A DNA stretch of 64,000 nt from DFXE01 sp032054765. GTDB lineage: Bacteria; Bacteroidota; Bacteroidia; Bacteroidales; Tannerellaceae. A program made the translations under genes and the position numbers. The stretch's first letter is position 1, and each line of letters opens with the position of its first letter. Shown one piece after another: positions 9,116-18,250 of the stretch. The notes beneath the pieces were generated by a model. That model was not told the origin of the DNA. It did not search any database and worked only from the letters and a program-made list of their open reading frames with translations. The DNA lies in contig DAMBSC010000007.1 of assembly GCA_032054765.1 (NCBI GenBank), positions 228,082 through 292,081 of the forward strand, in the 5' to 3' direction.

Positions 9116-9526
9116 ATGGGTGCAAGAAAAAGAATATCAGCTGAAGCAAGAAAAGAAGCAAAGAAAAGCATGTATTTTGCAAAATTGCAGAATGTGCCTA
9201 CTTCACCCCGTAAGATGCGTCTTGTTGTTGACATGATTCGCGGGATGGAAGTATTCAGGGCATTAGGTGTTTTGAAGTTTTCAAATAAAGAAGCTGCAGC
9301 AAGAGTAGAAAAGTTGCTTCGCTCTGCTATTTCCAACTGGGAACAGAAAAATGAGCGTAAAGCAGAAGCGGGAGAGTTGTTTGTTTCTTCAATAAGCGTA
9401 GATTGTGCTACTACATTGAAGAGAATGCGTCCGGCACCGCAGGGTAGAGGATACAGAATTCGTAAACGTTCGAACCATGTAACTCTGTTTGTTGATACAC
9501 TAAGTACAAACGATAGTCAAAATTAA
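9116..9526 (+). CDS. rplV: 50S ribosomal protein L22
   Basis: L22 forms part of the tunnel constriction. The core NVPTSPRKMRLVVDMIRGM and the hairpin region MRPAPQGRGYRIRKRSNH identify it. Length 136 aa includes a short basic N-terminal extension. It ends 5 bp before rpsC. Confidence 0.97.
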   Translation: MGARKRISAEARKEAKKSMYFAKLQNVPTSPRKMRLVVDMIRGMEVFRALGVLKFSNKEAAARVEKLLRSAISNWEQKNERKAEAGELFVSSISVDCATTLKRMRPAPQGRGYRIRKRSNHVTLFVDTLSTNDSQN

Positions 9527-9531
9527 TTTAG

Positions 9532-10278
9532 ATGGGACAAAAAGTAAATCCAATAAGTAATCGTTTAGGAATTATCCGTGGATGGGATTCCAATTGGTAT
9601 GGCGGCAAGAATTACGGGGATACTTTGCTTGAAGATAGCAAGATCCGTAAATATCTGAATGCTCGTCTTGCTAAAGCTAGTGTATCACGTATTATTATAG
9701 AACGTACGCTTAAGTTGATTACAATTACAGTATGTACGTCACGTCCGGGTATTATCATCGGTAAAGGTGGACAGGAAGTTGATAAGTTAAAAGAAGAGTT
9801 GAAGAAAATTACCGATAAAGAAGTACAGATTAATATCTTTGAGATAAAGAGACCTGAACTGGATGCTGTGATCGTTGCAAATAATATTGCTCGTCAACTT
9901 GAAGGAAAAATCGCATATCGTCGTGCTGTTAAGATGGCAATCGCCTCTACCATGAGAATGGGAGCAGAAGGTATTAAGATACAAATCTCTGGTCGTTTGA
10001 ACGGAGCTGAAATGGCTCGTTCAGAAATGTATAAAGAAGGAAGAACTCCATTACACACTTTCAGAGCTGATATAGATTATGCTTTGGCTGAAGCATTGAC
10101 TAAAGTAGGGTTGCTAGGTATAAAAGTGTGGATTTGTCGTGGTGAAGTATATGGTAAGAGAGATTTGTCTCCTGCATTTACCTCATCAAAAGAATCAGGA
10201 AATCGTAGAAACGATAATGCTGGTGGTGGCAGAGATAGAGGAGATAGAAACTTCAAGAAGAAGAGACCTAATCGTTAA
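9532..10278 (+). CDS. rpsC: 30S ribosomal protein S3
   Basis: S3 shapes the mRNA entry site. The N-terminal MGQKVNPISNRLG, the KH-domain motif GRPG-like SRPGIIIGKGG and the S3 C-terminal domain are present. The tail after about residue 215 is a low-complexity Gly/Arg/Asn/Asp region ending in a basic cluster. Length is 248 aa. Confidence 0.97.
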   Translation: MGQKVNPISNRLGIIRGWDSNWYGGKNYGDTLLEDSKIRKYLNARLAKASVSRIIIERTLKLITITVCTSRPGIIIGKGGQEVDKLKEELKKITDKEVQINIFEIKRPELDAVIVANNIARQLEGKIAYRRAVKMAIASTMRMGAEGIKIQISGRLNGAEMARSEMYKEGRTPLHTFRADIDYALAEALTKVGLLGIKVWICRGEVYGKRDLSPAFTSSKESGNRRNDNAGGGRDRGDRNFKKKRPNR

Positions 10279-10297
10279 TCATTAGAATTTAGAAGAG

Positions 10298-10732
10298 ATG
10301 TTACAACCGAAGAAAACAAAGTTCAGAAGACAGCAAAAAGGCCGTATGAAGGGCGAAGCTCAACGTGGTCACGAGTTGTCATTCGGTTCTTTTGGAATAA
10401 AAGCGTTACAGAATAAATGGATTACAGGTCGTCAGATTGAGGCCGCTCGTATTGCTGTGACTCGTTATATGCAACGTCAAGGTCAGGTTTGGGTACGTAT
10501 TTTCCCTGATAAACCAATCACAAAGAAACCGGCCGAAGTACGTATGGGTAAAGGTAAAGGTTCCCCTGAAGGGTTCGTGGCTCCGGTTACACCGGGTCGT
10601 ATTCTTTTTGAAATCGAAGGAGTTCCATTCGATGTTGCTAAGGAAGCATTGCGTCTGGCAGCACAAAAACTTCCGGTAACGACGAAGTTTGTTGTGAGAC
10701 GTGATTATGATTATCAAAATCAAAATGCGTAA
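10298..10732 (+). CDS. rplP: 50S ribosomal protein L16
   Basis: L16 organises the A-site region of the 50S subunit. MLQPKKTKFRRQQKGR and RMGKGKGSPEGFVAPV are characteristic. Length is 144 aa. It is 6 bp from rpmC. Confidence 0.97.
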   Translation: MLQPKKTKFRRQQKGRMKGEAQRGHELSFGSFGIKALQNKWITGRQIEAARIAVTRYMQRQGQVWVRIFPDKPITKKPAEVRMGKGKGSPEGFVAPVTPGRILFEIEGVPFDVAKEALRLAAQKLPVTTKFVVRRDYDYQNQNA

Positions 10733-10737
10733 ATGTT

Positions 10738-10935
10738 ATGAAGATTGCAGAAGTTAGAGAGTTAAGCACAAAAGAGCTACTTGAAAGAATTGAAGCTGAA
10801 ACTATTTCACTCAATCAAATGGTTATTAACCATAGTATAACACCTATGGATAACCCTACAAAAATTAAGCAGCTACGCAGAACTATCGCGCGCATGAAAA
10901 CAGATTTGCGCCAGAGAGAACTTAACAACAAATAA
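10738..10935 (+). CDS. rpmC: 50S ribosomal protein L29
   Basis: L29 is a small helical-hairpin protein near the tunnel exit. The 65-aa product begins MKIAEVRELSTKELLERI and ends with the helix IARMKTDLRQREL. It is packed between rplP and rpsQ with gaps of only a few bases. Confidence 0.96.
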   Translation: MKIAEVRELSTKELLERIEAETISLNQMVINHSITPMDNPTKIKQLRRTIARMKTDLRQRELNNK

Positions 10936-10939
10936 TTGA

Positions 10940-11206
10940 ATGAGCCTGATGGAAACAAGAAAATTAAGAAAAGAAAGAACGGGCGTCGTTTACAGTAACA
11001 AGATGGATAAAAGCATAACTGTTGCTGTTAAATGGAAGGAAAAACACCCTATTTATGGAAAGTTCGTTAATAAAACGAAGAAATTCCACGCTCATGATGA
11101 AAAGAATGAATGCAATATAGGCGATACTGTAAAAATTATGGAAACTCGTCCTTTGAGCAAGACTAAGAGATGGAGATTGATACAAATAATCGAAAGGGCT
11201 AAATAA
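10940..11206 (+). CDS. rpsQ: 30S ribosomal protein S17
   Basis: S17 is an OB-fold primary 16S binder. GVVYSNKMDKSITVAV and KFHAHDEKNECNIGDTVKI carry the family signature, and TRPLSKTKRWRL is the typical end. Length is 88 aa; rplN starts one base after its stop. Confidence 0.96.
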   Translation: MSLMETRKLRKERTGVVYSNKMDKSITVAVKWKEKHPIYGKFVNKTKKFHAHDEKNECNIGDTVKIMETRPLSKTKRWRLIQIIERAK

Positions 11207-11207
11207 T

Positions 11208-11573
11208 ATGATACAACAAGAATCAAGATTAGTAGTAGCCGATAACAGTGGAGCGAGAGAAGCGTTGTGTATTCGCGTATTAGGCGGTACAAGAAAACGT
11301 TATGCTACTGTTGGCGATGTGATTGTAGTTGCAATTAAAAGTACAATCCCTTCCAGTGATGTAAAGAAAGGTGCTGTTTCTAGAGCGATTATTGTTCGTA
11401 CGAAGAAAGAAATCCGTCGTCAGGATGGTTCATATATCCGCTTTGATGATAATGCTTGTGTATTATTAAATGCAGGTGGTGATATACGTGGTAGCCGTAT
11501 TTTTGGTCCGGTAGCAAGAGAACTTCGTGCAACTAATATGAAGATCGTTTCACTTGCACCTGAAGTGCTTTAA
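11208..11573 (+). CDS. rplN: 50S ribosomal protein L14
   Basis: L14 contacts the 30S subunit and is the target of RsfS. MIQQESRLVVADNSGAR and GSRIFGPVARELR are classical motifs. Length is 121 aa. It lies immediately behind rpsQ. Confidence 0.97.
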   Translation: MIQQESRLVVADNSGAREALCIRVLGGTRKRYATVGDVIVVAIKSTIPSSDVKKGAVSRAIIVRTKKEIRRQDGSYIRFDDNACVLLNAGGDIRGSRIFGPVARELRATNMKIVSLAPEVL

Positions 11574-11591
11574 TTTGTAAAATGTAAAGTA

Positions 11592-11912
11592 ATGAGTAAA
11601 TTACATATAAAGAAAGGCGATATAGTTTTTGTTAATACTGGTGAAGACAAAGGTAAAACCGGACGTGTTCTGGAAGTTCTTATAAAAGAGAACCGTGCAA
11701 TTGTTGAAGGTATTAATATGGTATCAAAGCATGCCAAGCCTAATGCAAAGAATCCTCAAGGAGGAATTGAGAAGAAGGAAGCTCCTATTCACATTTCTAA
11801 CCTGAATGTAGTTGATCCTAAGTCAGGAAAACCAACACGTATTGGCCGTAAAGAAAATGCGAAAGGTGTTTTAGTACGTTACGCTAAAAAATCAGGGGAG
11901 GAAATGAAGTAA
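11592..11912 (+). CDS. rplX: 50S ribosomal protein L24
   Basis: L24 is an assembly initiator with a KOW motif (KKGDIVFVNTGEDKGKTGRV near the N-terminus). The 106-aa product also has the family segment KHAKPNAKNPQGGI. Its stop overlaps the rplE start by one base. Confidence 0.96.
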   Translation: MSKLHIKKGDIVFVNTGEDKGKTGRVLEVLIKENRAIVEGINMVSKHAKPNAKNPQGGIEKKEAPIHISNLNVVDPKSGKPTRIGRKENAKGVLVRYAKKSGEEMK

Positions 11913-12469
11913 TGAGCAATACAGCGAGTCTTAAGAAAGATTATCAGGAAAGAATTGTTCCTGCTTTAACAAAAGAATTCGGATATAAGTCTGTAATGCA
12001 GGTTCCTGTTTTGAAGAAAATTGTAATCAATCAGGGCTTGGGTTCAGCTACGGCAGATAAAAAGATCATTGATGTTGCTATCACTGAGTTAACTAATATC
12101 ACAGGTCAGAAAGCTGTTGCAACTGTATCTAAGAAAGATATTTCAAACTTTAAATTACGTAAGAAGATGCCGATCGGGGTTATGGTAACATTGCGTCGTG
12201 AACAAATGTACGAGTTCCTTGAAAGATTAGTGCGTATAGCTCTTCCTCGTATTCGTGACTTCAGAGGTATCGAAAGTAAATTAGATGGTAGAGGTAATTA
12301 TACATTAGGGATCCAGGAGCAAATCATCTTCCCTGAAATTAATATAGATAATATTACTAAAATATTGGGAATGAATATTACCTTTGTGACCTCTGCAAAA
12401 ACAGATGAAGAAGGGTATGCTCTGTTGAGAGAATTTGGGTTGCCTTTTAAGAATACAAAAAAAGACTAA
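11912..12469 (+). CDS. rplE: 50S ribosomal protein L5
   Basis: L5 binds 5S rRNA in the central protuberance. LKKIVINQGLG, the motif KLRKKMPIGVMVTLR and RGIESKLDGRGNYTLG are diagnostic. Length is 185 aa. It is coupled to rplX by a TAATG overlap. Confidence 0.97.
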   Translation: MSNTASLKKDYQERIVPALTKEFGYKSVMQVPVLKKIVINQGLGSATADKKIIDVAITELTNITGQKAVATVSKKDISNFKLRKKMPIGVMVTLRREQMYEFLERLVRIALPRIRDFRGIESKLDGRGNYTLGIQEQIIFPEINIDNITKILGMNITFVTSAKTDEEGYALLREFGLPFKNTKKD

Positions 12470-12475
12470 GTATAT

Positions 12476-12745
12476 ATGGCAAAAGAATCAATGAAAGCCC
12501 GTGAGGTGAAGAGAGCAAAGCTTGTAGCTAAGTATGCTGAGAAAAGAGCAAAACTTAAAGCTGAAGGTAATTATGAGGCTTTGCAAGCTTTACCAAAGAA
12601 TGCTTCTCCGGTGCGTTTGCATAATCGCTGTAAAATTACAGGTCGTCCGAAAGGCTATGTTCGCCAGTTCGGAATATCTCGTATCCAATTGCGCGAAATG
12701 GCATCCAACGGATTAATCCCGGGCGTAAAAAAAGCAAGTTGGTAA
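12476..12745 (+). CDS. rpsN: 30S ribosomal protein S14 (zinc-independent form)
   Basis: The 89-aa product has the longer S14 form without the CxxC pairs of the zinc type. SPVRLHNRCKITGRPKGYVRQFGISR identifies the family (quoted here only by name of its parts: HNRCKITGRP and FGISRIQLREMA). A small hairpin, TCCCG (12766-12770) with CGGGA (12776-12780), follows in the 54-bp gap to rpsH. Confidence 0.96.
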   Translation: MAKESMKAREVKRAKLVAKYAEKRAKLKAEGNYEALQALPKNASPVRLHNRCKITGRPKGYVRQFGISRIQLREMASNGLIPGVKKASW

Positions 12746-12799
12746 GATTTTATTGTTAAATATTGTCCCGGTAGACGGGATCAATTTAATTATTTATAT

Positions 12800-13195
12800 A
12801 TGACAGATCCTATAGCAGATTATTTGACAAGATTGAGAAATGCAATCAAAGCCAAGCACAGAGTTGTAGAGGTGCCGGCGTCAAATTTAAAGAAAGAGAT
12901 CACAAAGATCCTTTTCGACAAAGGCTACATTCTTAATTTTAAGTTTGTAGAAGACGGTCCGCAAGGCGCTATTAAAATAGCCTTGAAGTATGACCTGGTA
13001 AATAAAGTGAATGCGATCAAGAAACTTGAAAGAGTTTCTACCCCTGGTTTACGTAAGTACGTTGGCTACAAAGACATGCCAAGAGTATTGAATGGTTTAG
13101 GTATTGCTGTTCTTTCTACTTCTAAAGGTGTAATGACTGACAAAGAAGCCCGCGAATTAAAGATTGGTGGGGAAGTATTATGTTACGTTTATTAA
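12800..13195 (+). CDS. rpsH: 30S ribosomal protein S8
   Basis: S8 binds the central domain of 16S rRNA and in E. coli represses the spc operon. MTDPIADYLTRLRNA and LSTSKGVMTDKEAR are characteristic. Length is 131 aa. The TCCCG/CGGGA hairpin directly upstream is a candidate control site, although I cannot show that it mimics the 16S target. Confidence 0.97.
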   Translation: MTDPIADYLTRLRNAIKAKHRVVEVPASNLKKEITKILFDKGYILNFKFVEDGPQGAIKIALKYDLVNKVNAIKKLERVSTPGLRKYVGYKDMPRVLNGLGIAVLSTSKGVMTDKEARELKIGGEVLCYVY

Positions 13196-13212
13196 TTTAG
13201 GAGGAAAGAAGA

Positions 13213-13764
13213 ATGTCAAGAATAGGAAAATTACCAATTCAGATACCTGCCGGTGTAACGATTACTGTAAAAGATAATGTTGTAACAGTTAAAGGTCCGA
13301 AAGGGGAATTAACTCAAAACATTAATCCGGAGATTGAAGTATCTATCAATGATGGAGTTCTTGAAGTAAAAAGACCTACCGACGAGAAAAATCACCGTGC
13401 TATGCATGGTTTATATCGTTCTTTGATCAATAACATGGTTATTGGTGTATCGGAAGGTTACAAAAAAGAACTTGAATTAGTGGGTGTAGGTTACCGTGTA
13501 TCAAACACAGGTCAACTATTAGATCTTTCTTTAGGTTATACACACAATATTTACCTCCAATTACCAAAAGAGGTAAAAGTTGAAACAAAGACTGAAAGAA
13601 ATAAAAACCCTCTTATTATCCTTGAATCGGCTGATAAGCAATTAATAGGTCAGGTTTGTGCTAAAATTCGCTCATTCAGAAAACCGGAGCCTTATAAAGG
13701 TAAAGGTATTAAATTTGTGGGTGAAGTTATTCGCAGAAAATCTGGTAAATCAGCAGGTAAGTAA
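13213..13764 (+). CDS. rplF: 50S ribosomal protein L6
   Basis: L6 is a two-domain protein near the sarcin-ricin loop. MSRIGKLPIQIPAGV and the C-terminal KPEPYKGKGIKFVGEVIRRK are signatures. Length is 183 aa. A GGAGG-like sequence (AGGAGGA, about 13199-13205) precedes the start, a rare recognisable Shine-Dalgarno in this window. Confidence 0.97.
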   Translation: MSRIGKLPIQIPAGVTITVKDNVVTVKGPKGELTQNINPEIEVSINDGVLEVKRPTDEKNHRAMHGLYRSLINNMVIGVSEGYKKELELVGVGYRVSNTGQLLDLSLGYTHNIYLQLPKEVKVETKTERNKNPLIILESADKQLIGQVCAKIRSFRKPEPYKGKGIKFVGEVIRRKSGKSAGK

Positions 13765-13785
13765 TCTACGTAAACTGAAATTATC

Positions 13786-14130
13786 ATGATAACGAAAGAA
13801 AAAAGAAGACTTAAGATAAAAAAAGGCGTACGTGGAAAAATAACCGGAACACCGGAACGTCCACGCCTTACTGTGTTTAGAAGCAATAAGCAAATCTATG
13901 CACAGGTTATAGATGATACTACAGGCAAGACTTTAGCAGCAGCTTCTTCTTTGAAACTGGATCTAAAAGCTCCAAAGAAAGAGATAGCTGCAAAAGTAGG
14001 AGAACAAATTGCAAAGAATGCTCAGGAAGCTGGTATTCAAGCAGTGGTTTTCGACCGTAATGGTTACCTGTATCATGGAAGAATTAAAGAATTGGCAGAT
14101 GCTGCACGTAATGGCGGCCTTAAATTTTAA
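13786..14130 (+). CDS. rplR: 50S ribosomal protein L18
   Basis: L18 delivers 5S rRNA with L5. The segment PERPRLTVFRSNKQIYAQVIDD and the end FDRNGYLYHGRIKELADAAR fit the family (each read here as partial motifs). Length is 114 aa. It overlaps rpsE by one base (TAATG). Confidence 0.96.
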   Translation: MITKEKRRLKIKKGVRGKITGTPERPRLTVFRSNKQIYAQVIDDTTGKTLAAASSLKLDLKAPKKEIAAKVGEQIAKNAQEAGIQAVVFDRNGYLYHGRIKELADAARNGGLKF

Positions 14131-14654
14131 TGAAGATGGCAGGAGTTAATAATAGAGTTAAATCGACCAACGACATAGAGTTGAAGGACAGATTAGTTGC
14201 AATAAACCGTGTTACTAAAGTAACTAAAGGTGGACGTACATTCAGTTTTGCTGCTATAGTTGTAGTAGGAAATGAAGATGGTATCGTTGGCTGGGGCTTA
14301 GGTAAAGCAGGTGAAGTAACAACAGCAATCGCAAAAGGTGTTGAAGCTGCCAAGAAGAATTTGATAAAAGTTCCGATTCATAAAGGTACTATACCTCATG
14401 AGCAAATCGCTAAATTTGGTGGAGCTCAGGTTCTTTTAAGACCGGCCTCTCACGGTACAGGTGTTAAAGCTGGTGGTGCTATGCGTGCGGTACTTGAAAG
14501 TGTAGGTATAACTGACGTTTTGGCTAAATCAAAAGGATCTTCTAACCCTCACAACTTAGTTAAAGCTACAATTGAAGCTTTGAGTGAATTGAGAAGTCCG
14601 TTTATGGTAGCTCAGAACAGAGGTGTTTCTGTTGAGAAAGTGTTTAAAGGTTAA
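14130..14654 (+). CDS. rpsE: 30S ribosomal protein S5
   Basis: S5 affects decoding fidelity and mRNA unwinding. KGGRTFSFAAIVVVGNEDG and the HGTGVKAGGAMRAVLE region are typical. The ATG at 14130 overlaps the rplR stop; a second ATG at 14136 is possible. Length is 174 aa. Confidence 0.96.
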   Translation: MKMAGVNNRVKSTNDIELKDRLVAINRVTKVTKGGRTFSFAAIVVVGNEDGIVGWGLGKAGEVTTAIAKGVEAAKKNLIKVPIHKGTIPHEQIAKFGGAQVLLRPASHGTGVKAGGAMRAVLESVGITDVLAKSKGSSNPHNLVKATIEALSELRSPFMVAQNRGVSVEKVFKG

Positions 14655-14671
14655 TAAGGGAGGAATTAATT

Positions 14672-14848
14672 ATGGCGACTATAAAGATTAAACAAGTAAG
14701 AAGCAGAATTAAATGCCCGATTGACCAGAAAAGAACGCTTGATGCGCTAGGTCTGAAAAGAATGAATCGCGTGGTAGAACATGAAGCTACTCCGGCTATT
14801 CTTGGTATGGTTGAGAAAGTGAAACATTTGGTTTCAGTAGAAAAGTAA
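14672..14848 (+). CDS. rpmD: 50S ribosomal protein L30
   Basis: This 58-aa gene fills the gap between rpsE and rplO. It begins MATIKIKQVRSRIKC and contains TLDALGLKRMNRVVEH, the L30 signature. A GGGAGGA sequence sits about 10 bp before the ATG. Position and size are exactly as expected for the spc operon. Confidence 0.95.
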   Translation: MATIKIKQVRSRIKCPIDQKRTLDALGLKRMNRVVEHEATPAILGMVEKVKHLVSVEK

Positions 14849-14874
14849 TAATTGGTTGAAAAATAATAGACAAA

Positions 14875-15321
14875 ATGAATTTATCTAATTTAAAACCGGC
14901 GGAAGGATCTACCAAGACCAGAAAAAGAATCGGTCGCGGTCCAGGATCAGGACTCGGCGGCACTTCAACAAGAGGTCATAAAGGAGCTAAATCAAGATCT
15001 GGTTATTCCAAGAAGATTGGTTTCGAAGGTGGTCAGATGCCTATACAAAGACGTTTACCTAAATTTGGTTTCAAAAATATTAACCGCGTAGAATATAAAG
15101 CTATCAACATCTCTACTTTACAACAATTAGCCGACGTGCAGAAAATTGAAAAGATTGGTATTGATGAATTGATTAAAGCTGGTTTTATTTCATCTTCGCA
15201 GTTAGTAAAAATTCTCGGTAATGGAAACCTTACTGCTAAATTAGAGGTTACAGCTCATGCTTTCTCTAAATCTGCAGAACAAGCTATCCAAGCCGCAGGT
15301 GGAACTGCAGTTAAACTCTAA
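14875..15321 (+). CDS. rplO: 50S ribosomal protein L15
   Basis: L15 is a late assembly protein. The Gly/Arg-rich N-terminus (KRIGRGPGSGLGGTSTRGHKG region) and GFEGGQMPIQRRLPKFGF are diagnostic. Length is 148 aa. secY follows after 5 bp. Confidence 0.97.
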   Translation: MNLSNLKPAEGSTKTRKRIGRGPGSGLGGTSTRGHKGAKSRSGYSKKIGFEGGQMPIQRRLPKFGFKNINRVEYKAINISTLQQLADVQKIEKIGIDELIKAGFISSSQLVKILGNGNLTAKLEVTAHAFSKSAEQAIQAAGGTAVKL

Positions 15322-15326
15322 GCTAT

Positions 15327-16667
15327 ATGAGAGCAATTGAAACAATAAAAAATATCTGGAAAATTGAGGATTTGAGAAATCGAATCCTCACCACTCTTTT
15401 ATTTGTGGCTGTATATCGTTTAGGTACGTATGTAGTGCTTCCAGGTATTGATCCTAAATCGTTAACCGCGTTACATGAACAAACCAGAGGCGGACTGTTA
15501 GCACTGTTAGATATGTTTGCCGGAGGTGCATTTTCTAATGCTTCAATTTTTGCATTAGGAATTATGCCTTACATTTCAGCATCCATTGTTATGCAGTTAT
15601 TGGCGATTGCCATTCCTTCATTTCAGAAACTTCAACGTGAAGGAGAAAGCGGACGTCGAAAAATTAATCAGTGGACACGCTATCTAACAATTGCCATTCT
15701 TCTGTTACAAGGCCCTACTTACCTTGTAAACCTGAATGTACAACTTAAAGCTGTTGGAGCTGCAATGCCTCCGGGTATGTGGTTTACGATCTCTTCCACT
15801 GTTATATTGGCAGCAGGAAGTATGTTTGTTCTATGGTTAGGAGAAAGAATCACAGATAAAGGTATCGGTAACGGTATATCATTTATCATCTTGGTTGGGA
15901 TTATTGCCCGACTCCCGCATTCCTTGTTCCAAGAATTTATTTCCAGAACAAGTGAAAAGACCGGAGGTCTGGTAATGTTCTTATTTGAAATGTTGGTATT
16001 ACTGCTTGTTATTGCAGGTGCGATCTTATTGGTTCAGGGAACTCGTAAAGTCCCTGTGCAATATGCAAAAAGAATTGTAGGAAATAAACAATACGGAGGT
16101 GCGCGTCAATATATACCTTTAAAGGTTAACGCTGCTAATGTTATGCCTATTATTTTTGCACAAGCAATAATGTTTATACCGATCTCTATCGTTGGATTTT
16201 CAAATACCGGAAGTACAAGTACATTCTGGGCAGCATTTATGGATAATACCGGTTTCTGGTATAATTTCGTTTTTGCCGTGCTCATTATATTGTTTACTTA
16301 CTTCTATACAGCTATTACGATTAATCCGACTCAGATGGCTGATGATTTAAAAAGAAATAACGGTTTCATACCAGGTGTAAAGCCGGGTAAACATACTAAA
16401 GATTATCTGGATGCTATCATGGACCGTATCACTTTGCCGGGAGCATTCTTTCTTGCATTAGTAGCTATTATGCCTGCTTTTGCCAGGGTAGCCGGTGTTA
16501 GTATGGAATTCTCGCAATTCTTTGGAGGAACATCTTTGTTAATCCTTGTAGGGGTTGTGCTTGATACGTTACAACAAATTGAAAGTCATTTGTTAATGCG
16601 TCGTTACGACGGTTTATTAAAGTCAGGTAGAATTAAAGGACGTTCAGGCTCAGTAGCCGCTTATTAA
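15327..16667 (+). CDS. secY: Protein translocase subunit SecY
   Basis: SecY is the channel of the Sec translocon. The 446-aa product has about ten hydrophobic helices. Family motifs include GIDPKSL near the N-terminus, GGAFSNASIFALGIMPYISASI in the second helix region, and ITDKGIGNGIS in the middle. It lies in its usual place between rplO and map. Confidence 0.97.
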   Translation: MRAIETIKNIWKIEDLRNRILTTLLFVAVYRLGTYVVLPGIDPKSLTALHEQTRGGLLALLDMFAGGAFSNASIFALGIMPYISASIVMQLLAIAIPSFQKLQREGESGRRKINQWTRYLTIAILLLQGPTYLVNLNVQLKAVGAAMPPGMWFTISSTVILAAGSMFVLWLGERITDKGIGNGISFIILVGIIARLPHSLFQEFISRTSEKTGGLVMFLFEMLVLLLVIAGAILLVQGTRKVPVQYAKRIVGNKQYGGARQYIPLKVNAANVMPIIFAQAIMFIPISIVGFSNTGSTSTFWAAFMDNTGFWYNFVFAVLIILFTYFYTAITINPTQMADDLKRNNGFIPGVKPGKHTKDYLDAIMDRITLPGAFFLALVAIMPAFARVAGVSMEFSQFFGGTSLLILVGVVLDTLQQIESHLLMRRYDGLLKSGRIKGRSGSVAAY

Positions 16668-16672
16668 AGAGG

Positions 16673-17458
16673 ATGATTTATCTAAAAACAGATGAAGATA
16701 TAGAGTTCATGCGTTTGTCTAACCAGTTGGTTGGTAAAACACTTGGCGAATTAGCTAAGTATATCAAACCGGGAGTGACAACGCTACAACTGGATAAGAT
16801 TGCGGAAGAATTTATCAGAGACCATGGTGCGTATCCTGCTTTTCTGGGTTATAATGGTTTTCCCAATTCATTATGTACTTCTGTTAACGAACAGGTTGTA
16901 CACGGGATACCTTCTGACAAGGCAGTTTTAAAAGAAGGAGATATTGTATCTATTGATTGTGGAACTATTTTGAATGAATTTGTGGGTGATTCGGCTTACA
17001 CTTTTTGTGTAGGAGAAGTTTCTTCGGAAGTGAAAACACTTTTGAAGACCACAAAAGAAGCTCTTTATTTTGGAATTCAACAAGCTGTTGAAGGAAAAAG
17101 AATAGGGGATATTAGTTCTGCCATTCAAAACCATTGCGAATCCAACGGTTTCTCTGTCGTAAGAGAACTTGTGGGGCATGGTATAGGAAGAAAGATGCAT
17201 GAAGAACCTGAAGTTCCAAATTATGGACGTCGTGGACATGGACCTTTATTACGTAATGGAATGTGCATTTGTATAGAACCTATGATCAATATGGGTGTAA
17301 GAAATGTTGTATTCGAAAACGACGGTTGGACAGTACGTACAAAAGATAGAAAATGTTCTGCTCATTTCGAGCATTGTATAGCTATCCGCCCGGAAGGACC
17401 GCAAATATTATCATCATTTGATTTTTTAGATGAAGTACTGGGTAATAATGTAATTTAA
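16673..17458 (+). CDS. map: Methionine aminopeptidase, type I
   Basis: This enzyme removes N-terminal Met from nascent proteins. The dinuclear metal ligands are visible: two Asp (in SIDCGTI and VGDSAYTF), His in VGHGIGRKMHEEP, Glu in CICIEPMIN and Glu in HFEHCIAI. Length is 261 aa. It is located between secY and infA, the common Bacteroidetes arrangement. Confidence 0.97.
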   Translation: MIYLKTDEDIEFMRLSNQLVGKTLGELAKYIKPGVTTLQLDKIAEEFIRDHGAYPAFLGYNGFPNSLCTSVNEQVVHGIPSDKAVLKEGDIVSIDCGTILNEFVGDSAYTFCVGEVSSEVKTLLKTTKEALYFGIQQAVEGKRIGDISSAIQNHCESNGFSVVRELVGHGIGRKMHEEPEVPNYGRRGHGPLLRNGMCICIEPMINMGVRNVVFENDGWTVRTKDRKCSAHFEHCIAIRPEGPQILSSFDFLDEVLGNNVI

Positions 17459-17467
17459 TAAGTATAT

Positions 17468-17686
17468 ATGGCTAAACAGGCAGCAATTGAACAAGATGGA
17501 GTAATCATCGAAGCATTATCAAACGCAATGTTTCGGGTAGAACTGGAAAACGGGCATGAAATCACCGCTCATATTTCAGGAAAGATGCGTATGCATTATA
17601 TCAAAATTCTTCCCGGCGATAAGGTTCGAGTAGAAATGTCTCCATATGATCTATCGAAAGGTAGAATTGCTTTTAGATATAAATAA
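17468..17686 (+). CDS. infA: Translation initiation factor IF-1
   Basis: This 72-aa OB-fold protein blocks the A site during initiation. MAKQAAIEQDGVIIEALSN and GKMRMHYIKILPGDKVRVE carry the signature. It is 9 bp behind map and 11 bp ahead of rpmJ. Confidence 0.97.
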   Translation: MAKQAAIEQDGVIIEALSNAMFRVELENGHEITAHISGKMRMHYIKILPGDKVRVEMSPYDLSKGRIAFRYK

Positions 17687-17697
17687 AATAACAAGAT

Positions 17698-17814
17698 ATG
17701 AAAGTAAGAGCATCTTTAAAGAAACGTACTCCTGACTGCAAGATAGTAAGGAGAAAAGGACGTCTATACGTGATTAACAAGAAAAACCCGAAGTTCAAAC
17801 AACGTCAGGGATAA
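17698..17814 (+). CDS. rpmJ: 50S ribosomal protein L36
   Basis: This 38-aa gene starts MKVRASLKKRTPDCKIVRRK and ends KNPKFKQRQG. The four-residue zinc site of the classical form is reduced: only one Cys (residue 14) is present, so this is the zinc-free type. Position between infA and rpsM is standard. Confidence 0.95.
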   Translation: MKVRASLKKRTPDCKIVRRKGRLYVINKKNPKFKQRQG

Positions 17815-17851
17815 TTTATTATTTTTGTAAATTTATCAATTATAAGTAATT

Positions 17852-18232
17852 ATGGCAATAAGAATAGTTGGCGTTGACTTGCCACAAAATAAGAGAGGAG
17901 AAATAGCTTTGACCTATATCTTTGGTATTGGTCGTAGTTCCGCTAACTCTATTTTAGAAAAAGCAGGTGTTGATCGCGATCTTAAAGTAAAAGACTGGAC
18001 AGACGACCAGGCAGCTAAAATTCGTGAAGTAATCGGCGAAGGCTACAAAGTAGAAGGAGACCTTCGTTCTGAAGTACAATTAAATATCAAACGTCTGATG
18101 GATATCGGTTGTTACCGTGGTATTCGTCATCGTATTGGTTTACCTTTAAGAGGGCAAAGTACAAAGAACAATGCACGTACTCGTAAGGGTAGAAAGAAAA
18201 CAGTTGCAAATAAGAAGAAAGCTACTAAATAA
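17852..18232 (+). CDS. rpsM: 30S ribosomal protein S13
   Basis: S13 forms bridges to the 50S and contacts P-site tRNA. MAIRIVGVDLPQNKRGEIAL and YRGIRHRIGLPLRGQSTKNN regions identify it. Length is 126 aa with a basic Lys-rich end. It begins the alpha part of the operon. Confidence 0.97.
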   Translation: MAIRIVGVDLPQNKRGEIALTYIFGIGRSSANSILEKAGVDRDLKVKDWTDDQAAKIREVIGEGYKVEGDLRSEVQLNIKRLMDIGCYRGIRHRIGLPLRGQSTKNNARTRKGRKKTVANKKKATK

Positions 18233-18250
18233 TAAGAGTTAAAGTATAAT